Part shown: positions 57,903 through 64,000 of the stretch, in pieces | Layout: every line of letters starts with the position of its first letter | How positions within the stretch are numbered: the first letter of the stretch is position 1 | Assembly: GCA_017643585.1 (NCBI GenBank) | Contig: JAEPND010000012.1 | Span: 20,583-84,582 of the forward strand | Source of the DNA: Maricaulis sp. | GTDB lineage: Bacteria > Pseudomonadota > Alphaproteobacteria > Caulobacterales > Maricaulaceae | Direction: 5' to 3' | DNA length: 64,000 bases | Notes under the pieces: generated by a model | What the model was told of the DNA's origin: nothing | Seen by the model: the letters and a program-made list of their open reading frames with translations, nothing else | Databases searched by the model: none | Translations under genes and position numbers: made by a program

Positions 57903-59024
57903 ATGACAGTCGATATAGGCATAATCGGTCTGGGGGCCATGGGCAGTGCTGCTGCGTGGTCACTGGCCCTGCGCGGGGCCACCGTTCTGGGCGTTGACCG
58001 CCATCCGCTCGGGCATGCGCTGGGTTCGTCGCACGGCAAGACGCGGATTATTCGGTCCGTTTATTCCGAAGGCAATATCTATGACGCGCTGGTGGACGAG
58101 GCTTATGCCGGTTGGGACCGTCTCGAACGGGAGTTCGGCCAGGCTTTCTTCCGCAAGACCGGCGGGCTGGACATTTCTGTAAGAGCTGATGGCATTTTCC
58201 AGGAGGCCCTGGCTGCGGCTAAGACAAGTGGCAAGCCGTTCGAGGTGCTGGAAGGCCAGGCCATTGAACAGCGCTTCCCGGCGCTGGATCTCAATGGGCG
58301 TGGACGAGCTGTCTATAACGCCGATGCGGGCTTGCTTGACAGCGATGAGGCTTCAGCCTGGATGCGCGCGGATGCGATCAGACGCGGGGCCGACTTGCGC
58401 GGGGAAACGCCGGTTGCCGGTTGGCAGCGTGTCTCGGACGGTTTCATCCTGAAGGCGGGTGATGAGGAGATTACCTGCCGCAAGCTGATCATGGCCGCCG
58501 GCGCCTGGTGCGGCGCGCTGGTGCCTGCCCTGCAGCCGGTACTGGTGCCCGAGCGCCAGGTGATTGCGTGGTACCGGGCGGACGGGGCGTCCTATGACAG
58601 CCTGCCGATCTTCCAGCTGGAAACAGATACGGCCGAGCGCTTCTATGTCTTCCCGCCGCATCGGGGGCAGGGCCTGAAGGCCGGTCTATACAATCACCGC
58701 CGCGAACGCGGCGCCGCACACATCGCCCCGCGCGGGGTTGATGAGGACGATCTGGCCTTGTTGGCGGCAGGCCTGTCCGATTGTCTGCCGGGCGTTGACC
58801 AGACACCGCTGGAAACAGCGGAGTGCCGTTTCACCCTCGCGCCCGGCGATCGCTTTATCATGGGATGCATGCCGGACGACAAGGATCTCGTCCTGCTTTC
58901 ACCCTGTTCCGGACACGGCTATAAATTTGTACCTGCGATCGGGGAGATTGCTGCGGATCTGGCTCTGGAGAAGGATCCAGCCGTGGATCTTGCCCCATTC
59001 AGTGTCGAGCGGGTGCTTAGCTAG
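57903..59024 (+). CDS. Monomeric sarcosine oxidase/N-methyltryptophan oxidase-like flavoenzyme
   Basis: 373 residues from the ATG at 57903. 'DIGIIGLGAMGSAAAWSLALRG' is the FAD Rossmann motif; 'GSSHGKTRIIRSVYSE' is typical of MSOX/SolA. Cys in 'TAECRFTLAPGDRF' aligns with the covalent FAD Cys, and 'SPCSGHGYKFVPAIGE' is the C-terminal FAD segment. It oxidises an N-methyl amino acid with release of formaldehyde and H2O2. Its stop shares CTAG with the convergent transporter gene. Confidence 0.88.
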   Translation: MTVDIGIIGLGAMGSAAAWSLALRGATVLGVDRHPLGHALGSSHGKTRIIRSVYSEGNIYDALVDEAYAGWDRLEREFGQAFFRKTGGLDISVRADGIFQEALAAAKTSGKPFEVLEGQAIEQRFPALDLNGRGRAVYNADAGLLDSDEASAWMRADAIRRGADLRGETPVAGWQRVSDGFILKAGDEEITCRKLIMAAGAWCGALVPALQPVLVPERQVIAWYRADGASYDSLPIFQLETDTAERFYVFPPHRGQGLKAGLYNHRRERGAAHIAPRGVDEDDLALLAAGLSDCLPGVDQTPLETAECRFTLAPGDRFIMGCMPDDKDLVLLSPCSGHGYKFVPAIGEIAADLALEKDPAVDLAPFSVERVLS

Positions 59025-60511
59025 CCGGCCGGGAACAGGACCGGGCCCAGAACCACGCCAATTGCTGTGATGATCAGGATGGCCGCCAGATTGATACGCA
59101 AGCCCGATTTGATCATCTGGCCCTGTGTCACGGCTCCCGACGCATAGACAATCGCATTCGGAGCTGTCGCAACGGGCAGCATGAAGGCCGTGGACGCTGC
59201 AATTGCTACCGGCACCACAAGGTGCTCTGGCGGGATGCCGGCATTGACGGCCAGAACGCCCAGCACCGGCAGGAAGGCGGTCGTAGTGGCGACATTCGAG
59301 GTCAGCTCGGTCAGGAACACAACAACAGCGACCATGACCAGCACCAGCAGCGGTGTCGGCCAGGCTTCAAGTAAGCCCATCTGATTGCCCAGCCAGGCGG
59401 CCAGTCCGGTTGCAGACAGCGCAGCGGCCAGCGACAGGCCGCCACCAAACAGGATGATCACATTCCACGGCAGGCGGGAGACGCCTTGCCAGTCCATCAA
59501 GGCCTGTCCCTTGCCCTTTTCACCGCCGGCCGGGATGAGGAAGGCGGCGAGGGCGCCCATCACGGCGATCTGGGTATTGCCAAGCTGGATGCTGACCGGC
59601 AGGGACAGGCTCTCGCTGATCGAGGCCAGCAACGGATTCCAGCCGATCCCGCCCGGCAGCGAACGGCCCATCCACAGAATGGCGACGGTACCAAACAGGG
59701 CAGCGACGCGGATTTCTGGCGCGGTCATCTTGCCGAGCTTGGCAAGTTCCGTGTCCAGATGCTCGCGCGCGGCCGAACTGGATCCACCGCCGCCAAGCTT
59801 GAACACAAAGCGGGTGAGGATAAACCAGGCAGCCGGGATAACCAGGGCGACGGTGGGAATGCCGAACATCATCCACTGGGCGAAATCAATGGTGCGGCCG
59901 AACTCGTTCTCCAGATATCCGATACCGATCAGATTGGTCGGCGTGCCCACCGGGGTCGCCATGCCACCGATCGACGCTGCATAGGCCACGCCCAGCGCCA
60001 GCGCCGTCGCGAAGGCCGGAGAGGACGTGCCCTCGTCCTGGACTTCCTGCGCCACCTTGAGGGCGATCGGGATCATCATCAGCGTTGTCGCGGTATTGGA
60101 GATCCACATCGAGAGGAGGGCCGAGGCGACCATGAAGCCGCCGACCAGCCCCACGGGGCTGCTGCCGAAGGTGCGCACGACATTGAGCGCGATGCGTGAG
60201 TGGAGATTCCACTTCTCAATGGCCAGGGCGACGATGAACCCGCCCAACAACAACATGACGATGGGGCTGGCATAGGGCGCGGTCGCAGCGCCGGTCGAGG
60301 TGATGCCAAAGAGCGGAAAGAGGGCAATGGGGACAAGCGCGGTCGCGGCGATGGGCAGGGCCTCGGTCGCCCACCAGCAGGCCATCATCAGGCCCAGCGA
60401 GGCCAGCAGCCAGGCTTCAGCCGGCAGTCCTTCGGGGCGTGGCAGTAATTGCAGACCGATGGCCAGAGCCAGGCCCAGAAACAGACCTATGCGTTGCGCT
60501 GTACTTCCCAC
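59021..60511 (-). CDS. DASS/SLC13 family anion:sodium symporter
   Basis: 496 residues from the GTG at 60511 with GGGGAGG upstream. Two SNT-type substrate motifs are visible: 'SNTATTLMMIPIAL' and 'TSNVATTTAFLPVLG'. About 11 membrane segments. Predicted to import C4-dicarboxylates, sulfate or similar anions with Na+. Confidence 0.92.
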   Translation of the reverse strand: MGSTAQRIGLFLGLALAIGLQLLPRPEGLPAEAWLLASLGLMMACWWATEALPIAATALVPIALFPLFGITSTGAATAPYASPIVMLLLGGFIVALAIEKWNLHSRIALNVVRTFGSSPVGLVGGFMVASALLSMWISNTATTLMMIPIALKVAQEVQDEGTSSPAFATALALGVAYAASIGGMATPVGTPTNLIGIGYLENEFGRTIDFAQWMMFGIPTVALVIPAAWFILTRFVFKLGGGGSSSAAREHLDTELAKLGKMTAPEIRVAALFGTVAILWMGRSLPGGIGWNPLLASISESLSLPVSIQLGNTQIAVMGALAAFLIPAGGEKGKGQALMDWQGVSRLPWNVIILFGGGLSLAAALSATGLAAWLGNQMGLLEAWPTPLLVLVMVAVVVFLTELTSNVATTTAFLPVLGVLAVNAGIPPEHLVVPVAIAASTAFMLPVATAPNAIVYASGAVTQGQMIKSGLRINLAAILIITAIGVVLGPVLFPAG

Positions 60512-60555
60512 GAAGCGCCTCCCCGCGTTTCAGTGAGATGAAAGGGACGCGTGTA

Positions 60556-60753
60556 TTACGCGTTCGGGTCCTCGGACGATCCGGCCCGCACAAAGCGGCG
60601 GTCGCAATAGGGACACTCGACAAAATCACCTTCGCCCATCTCCAGGAAAACCTTGGGATGGCCGAGGGCGCCGCCACCGCCATCACAGGCGATGCGGTGG
60701 TCTTCGGTCGCGATGATTTCGGACGGCGGAATGGAATTGGCGGCATCAGCCAT
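60556..60753 (-). CDS. zf-CHCC domain protein
   Basis: 65 residues. C23-x8-H32-x14-C47-x2-C50 with 'IACDGGGGALGHPKVFLEM' and 'CPYCDRRFV' is the zf-CHCC domain, related to the NDUFS6 subunit of complex I. GAGGG before the ATG. Binds zinc; probably a respiratory accessory protein (family inference). Confidence 0.93.
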   Translation of the reverse strand: MADAANSIPPSEIIATEDHRIACDGGGGALGHPKVFLEMGEGDFVECPYCDRRFVRAGSSEDPNA

Positions 60754-60831
60754 GCGCAGGCCCTCATGGACAGGACGAAAATCGATGCCTAACTATGGCG
60801 CTTGACCCATCCTCGTCAATTCCGAGCCGAC

Positions 60832-61791
60832 ATGTCTGACACTTCCAGCCTGCCCGAATACGCCATCGAGGCGATTGATCTGAAAAAGACTTATGGCGGA
60901 ACCCAGAAGGCACCGCCCAAGGAGGCGCTCAAGGGCGTCGACCTGAAAGTGCGCCGCGGATCCATTTTCGGTCTGCTCGGTCCCAATGGCGCCGGCAAGT
61001 CCACTTTCATCAATATCTTCGCCGGTCTGGTCAAAAAATCCTCGGGCACGGCGCGGACCTGGGGCATTGATATCGACAAGGACAGCCGGGCGGCGCGCGC
61101 GGCAATCGGCGTGGTCCCCCAGGAAATCAATATGGACGTGTTTTTCACGCCCTATGAGACGCTGGAACTGATGGCGGGCTTTTACGGTGTTCCCAAGGCC
61201 GAGCGTCGCACCGAGGAGTTGCTGGCGGCCGTGGGGCTTGAAGACAAGCGCAATGCCTATGTGCGCCAGTTGTCCGGTGGCATGAAGCGGCGACTGCTCG
61301 TCGCCAAGGCCATGGTGCATGCGCCGCCCGTCCTGGTGCTGGACGAGCCGACGGCCGGTGTCGATATCGAATTGCGCCGCCAGCTTTGGGATTATGTGCG
61401 TGAACTGCACGCGCGGGGCACGACCATCGTGTTGACCACGCATTACCTCGAGGAGGCCCAGGAGCTTTGCGACGAGATCGCCATCGTCGACCAGGGCCAG
61501 GTCGTGGCCTGTGAACCCAAGGAGCAATTGCTCCAGCGCATGGACCGGAAGACGCTGGTCATCGAGCCGGCCGAGGCCTTGTCTGCTGTGCCGGGCGAGC
61601 TGGCCGCGTTCGATGCCGAAATACGCGAGGACGGGGCCCTGGCCATCTCCTATCGCCGCGGCCAGGAATCGGTCGCCGAGATGATCGAGAAATTCCGGGC
61701 CTCGGGCGGGCGCATTGATGACCTGCGCACCGAGGAGCCGGATCTGGAAGACGTGTTCCTGGCACTGACCTATAACCGCGAGGACGCGTAG
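60832..61791 (+). CDS. ABC transporter ATP-binding protein (ABC-2 exporter type)
   Basis: 319 residues from the ATG at 60832. Walker A 'GPNGAGKST', Q-loop 'VVPQEIN', signature 'LSGGMKRR', Walker B 'VLVLDEPTAG', H-loop 'TTHYLEEA'. The last 90 residues resemble the CcmA/YadG-type C terminus. The expected ABC-2 permease gene is not adjacent; the next gene has only two membrane helices. Confidence 0.93.
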   Translation: MSDTSSLPEYAIEAIDLKKTYGGTQKAPPKEALKGVDLKVRRGSIFGLLGPNGAGKSTFINIFAGLVKKSSGTARTWGIDIDKDSRAARAAIGVVPQEINMDVFFTPYETLELMAGFYGVPKAERRTEELLAAVGLEDKRNAYVRQLSGGMKRRLLVAKAMVHAPPVLVLDEPTAGVDIELRRQLWDYVRELHARGTTIVLTTHYLEEAQELCDEIAIVDQGQVVACEPKEQLLQRMDRKTLVIEPAEALSAVPGELAAFDAEIREDGALAISYRRGQESVAEMIEKFRASGGRIDDLRTEEPDLEDVFLALTYNREDA

Positions 61792-61902
61792 GGGCGGGAT
61801 CAAAAGGCTTACAGTCCCGTAATGTCTGCCCGATTCTCGGCACAGTTTCTGCGCAATCTTCTGCTTGTCCGAGATGTATGATGAGCAAGGGAGGAAATCG
61901 CA

Positions 61903-62283
61903 ATGGGTAGGACGTTCAAGAGATTCTTTTCACTCCTGGTGGCAGCGCCGCTCTTTGTGTCATTGACCTGGTTTTTCGGCATTTACATGCAGCCCCAGGG
62001 ATCGACCGGAGCGGGTTTCGCCGCAATCCTCATATTTATCTCCGCCATTGCGTCCGTGATCGTCTACAGCTGGCTGATGCGTCCCGGGCCCAAGGTCCGG
62101 TTCCGCAATCGTGGTGTCGAGGGCTTCGACAAGGACTGGGGGATAGGCCTGACAGGACTGTCGCAGAAACAGGGACGAAGACGCCGGGATGATGATGCCG
62201 ATCCGGACGATCTGGGCGGTCGACGATCAAGCGGCGATGTGGACGATGCCGACGGTCTCGGCGAAGAAGGCCTGGTCGGCTGA
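61903..62283 (+). CDS. Small membrane protein with acidic C-terminal tail
   Basis: 126 residues; GGGAGGAAA before the ATG. Two membrane helices (about 10-28 and 38-58), then a basic 'RFRNRGVEGFDKDW' and 'GRRRRDDDADPDDL' and a Gly/Asp-rich tail. No family recognised. A G-C rich stem (62297-62321) without a T-run may end the transcript. Confidence 0.7.
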   Translation: MGRTFKRFFSLLVAAPLFVSLTWFFGIYMQPQGSTGAGFAAILIFISAIASVIVYSWLMRPGPKVRFRNRGVEGFDKDWGIGLTGLSQKQGRRRRDDDADPDDLGGRRSSGDVDDADGLGEEGLVG

Positions 62284-62326
62284 TGCCATACTGAAAGGGG
62301 GCTGCAGGCGCTGCGGCCCCCGACGA

Positions 62327-62355
62327 TTGCACGCGCTCCCGGCTTGGGTTATGGC
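62327..62355 (+). promoter_or_regulatory. Promoter of tRNA-Arg
   Basis: TTGCAC (62327), a 17-base spacer and TATGGC (62350-62355) place the start about 5 bases before the tRNA. Confidence 0.6.
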
Positions 62356-62366
62356 TGGCGCCACAC

Positions 62367-62443
62367 GCACCCATAGCTCAGCTGGATAGAGCGCTGCCCT
62401 CCGAAGGCAGAGGTCAGAGGTTCGAATCCTCTTGGGTGCGCCA
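62367..62443 (+). tRNA. tRNA-Arg (anticodon CCG), reads CGG
   Basis: 77 bases with encoded CCA. Acceptor GCACCCA/TGGGTGC, D arm AGCTCAGCTGGATAGAGC, anticodon stem CTGCC/GGCAG with loop CTCCGAA, T arm 'AGAGGTTCGAATCCTCT'. All arms pair. Confidence 0.98.
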
Positions 62444-62704
62444 TTTTTCCTTGAATTACCGTTCTAATTCGATGTGATGGTCGTTTTGGCGTGATTTCAA
62501 TCCAGCCTCGAATCCACCTTCTTGGTCGTGTGCCCGACGCCTATATGGCGCTGCCGGAAATTTATTTGACGCAGCAGTTCTTCGCCAAAGTATCGAGCCG
62601 GAACATGGTTGGCGGTCATCCATTTCCGCGCGGAACTGGCTTGGGGTTCTGTCCTTGCGTCGGTCGAACAACCTCGTCGCCGACATCCGACGCAATGCGA
62701 GTCG
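62444..62704. other. Region after tRNA-Arg without supported genes
   Basis: Composition is clearly lower in G+C than upstream. ORFs here on both strands lack ribosome binding sites and recognisable domains; it may hold remnants of a mobile element. Confidence 0.5.
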
Positions 62705-63598
62705 CTAACTCGGTTTACTCTGCGGCCCAAATGTATCCGAGAGATGCCCGAAAATTCTGCCTGCGGGGGAATCAGGTGAGAGGCTTGCGCTCGCGGTGAG
62801 CCATATCTCCTTCCGCACGGAGTACTCGGATAGAATTCGTTTCACATTCGGTGCGCTATCGCCAGCATCGATATTAATAAAGCCGATGCCCAGCCCGCTT
62901 CTCACAAACAGCCAAGCTAATGCACGGTTGTCGCATCGAATTCTGAATGCCGCGTCGCCAAAGCCATATCCCAGCGAGTCAAACGCGCGCACTATCTCTC
63001 GACTGTGTAAGCCTCCGATGAGCGTGTGTCTTTTCAGGTCCAAGGCGTTTTGGGGTTCACCGTGGCGTCGCAGATAATCAAAGCTCGCAAAGGCGCCTAC
63101 TTCATTCTCAATAACTAGGTTTGATTGAAGCGATGTATCGAGCGGGCAGAAAGTATTGAAGACGAGGTCGGCATCGCCGCGGTGCACATCGACTGCGTCG
63201 TCAGTCACCAAGATTTCGATTGTTGTGTTGGGAAATAGCTCGCGGCAAAGACACAAGATGGGTGGAAATGCGCCGACTGAAAATCCCTCGCTCACAGCCA
63301 TTCGGACCGTCTCTCGTGGAGTTTGAACATGACAACTGGCCTCGAAGTTGAACCTGTTGGCCGCATCCATGATGCGGTTGGCATATTCTCTGAGATGGGC
63401 CCCCTCTTCCGTGAGTACCAGTTTGTTGCTCGCACGTTCGAAGAGCGGCAACCCAAGTTGCTCCTCAAGGGATTTTATGTGACGCGAAAGCGTTGCTTCG
63501 CTCATGCACGTCCGTTCTGCTGCTTTTGAAAGCGATCCGAATGTTGCGACGTCACAGAAGGATTTGATCAAACTGAGATTGAATTTGGGATTTCGCAT
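62705..63598 (-). CDS. LysR family transcriptional regulator
   Basis: 297 residues from the ATG at 63598. N-terminal winged helix 'NLSLIKSFCDVATFGSLSKAAERTCMSEATLSRHIKSLEEQLGLPLFER' is the LysR signature; the rest forms the PBP-like effector domain. Target genes are not adjacent in the window. A/T-richer codons than the core genes suggest acquisition. The ribosome binding site is weak. Confidence 0.93.
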   Translation of the reverse strand: MRNPKFNLSLIKSFCDVATFGSLSKAAERTCMSEATLSRHIKSLEEQLGLPLFERASNKLVLTEEGAHLREYANRIMDAANRFNFEASCHVQTPRETVRMAVSEGFSVGAFPPILCLCRELFPNTTIEILVTDDAVDVHRGDADLVFNTFCPLDTSLQSNLVIENEVGAFASFDYLRRHGEPQNALDLKRHTLIGGLHSREIVRAFDSLGYGFGDAAFRIRCDNRALAWLFVRSGLGIGFINIDAGDSAPNVKRILSEYSVRKEIWLTASASLSPDSPAGRIFGHLSDTFGPQSKPS

Positions 63599-63684
63599 CA
63601 AAAAACGCCCAAAAGACGCTCCTAATCAAATCAAGAGCATGGTGCGATCACAAGCTGTGACAAGCCCGCCAATAATGTAATGCC

Positions 63685-64000
63685 TGAACCGCCCCGGTTT
63701 TCCCGGAGGCTATTTCGTTTGAGTTTATGCGGCCAAGTCGGCCTGTTCAAGTTTGGCGTTGTATTGCGCCTGGGCTTCGGCCGGCGGGATATTGCCGATG
63801 GGTTCGAGCAGGCGGCGGTTATTGAACCAGTCGACCCATTCCAGCGTGGCGTATTCGACATCTTCGAACGTGCGCCACGGGCCCTGCCGGTGGATGAGCT
63901 CGGCCTTGTAGAGACCGTTGATGGTTTCTGCCAGGGCGTTGTCATAACTGTCGCCGACGCTGCCCACGGATGGCTCGATCCCGGCCTCAGCCAGGCGTTC
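63685..64000 (-). mobile_element. IS3-family insertion sequence, one end (continues past the window)
   Basis: TGAACCGCCCCGG at 63685 followed by TTTTCCCGGAGG is an IS3-type terminal repeat with the 5'-TG end, 40 bases beyond the transposase stop. The other end lies outside the window, so target duplication cannot be checked. Confidence 0.85.
63725..64000 (-). CDS. IS3-family transposase OrfB, C-terminal part
   Basis: The frame is open to base 64000, so the 5' portion is outside. 'GSVGDSYDNALAETINGLYKAELIHR' carries the last catalytic Glu of the DDE triad (DNALAE), and 'WVDWFNNRRLLEPIGNIPPAEA' is the classic IS3 C terminus. The internal GTG at 63967 is not the true start. Confidence 0.95.
   Translation of the reverse strand, partial: ERLAEAGIEPSVGSVGDSYDNALAETINGLYKAELIHRQGPWRTFEDVEYATLEWVDWFNNRRLLEPIGNIPPAEAQAQYNAKLEQADLAA

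Noticed and set aside
62456-62799. Several 70-100 codon ORFs on both strands after tRNA-Arg.
   Set aside because: No start signals, no domains, mutual overlap; treated as non-coding or remnants.

Overview
The window looks like chromosomal DNA of a Caulobacter-related marine alphaproteobacterium, most likely in or near Maricaulis (Maricaulales/Hyphomonadaceae). This rests on a high-GC sequence judged by eye, a 274-residue Caulobacter-type flagellin, an F1-only ATP synthase operon atpHAGDC, and the block rplU-rpmA-obg-proB-proA-nadD-rsfS-rlmH-envC-like-ctpA-rppH. The genus is an inference. No 16S gene is present.

Layout. 1-11403: the 3' part of a giant Gly-rich autotransporter with about 46 AQS[IV]GGGGG repeats. 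11530-14901: a secreted HExxH metalloprotease divergent from a flagellin gene. 14971-18084: an iron-type alcohol dehydrogenase, a saccharopine-dehydrogenase-like reductase and a small secreted protein. 18121-20054: a zinc-stress pair (DUF1826 plus CobW GTPase) behind a near-perfect Zur box. 20299-26856: a periplasmic M3 peptidase, an SGLT-type symporter, several small unknown genes and a lipoprotein hydrolase.

27178-33273: six same-strand genes, five of the six linked by overlapping start/stop codons. They encode a FabH/OleA-like condensing enzyme, an SDR reductase, a metallo-beta-lactamase-fold hydrolase, an adenylate-forming (F390-synthetase-like) enzyme, a Rieske oxygenase and a BtaA-like DUF3419 transferase. 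Together they look like a compact biosynthetic pathway, probably lipid-derived, with no product I can assign. This is the best candidate for an undescribed system here.

33354-36248: an esterase, tRNA-Ser(CGA), a tiny putative lipoprotein and a DUF2891 lipoprotein. 36364-49480: the conserved housekeeping block. It begins with a promoter and an attenuator-like hairpin before rplU, and carries non-core insertions: a GNAT gene, an egtD-like methyltransferase and a low-GC secreted protein. 49570-52716: a serine hydrolase, an Asp-nucleophile alpha/beta hydrolase and a small membrane protein. 52768-57678: atpHAGDC on the minus strand. 57903-62283: a sarcosine-oxidase-type flavoenzyme, a DASS transporter, a zf-CHCC protein, an ABC ATPase without a partner and a small membrane protein. 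62367-64000: tRNA-Arg(CCG), then a composition shift, a LysR regulator and the end of an IS3-family element, which together look like the edge of an accessory region.

All coordinates and motifs were read by hand. Protein family calls come from motif recognition, not from a search.
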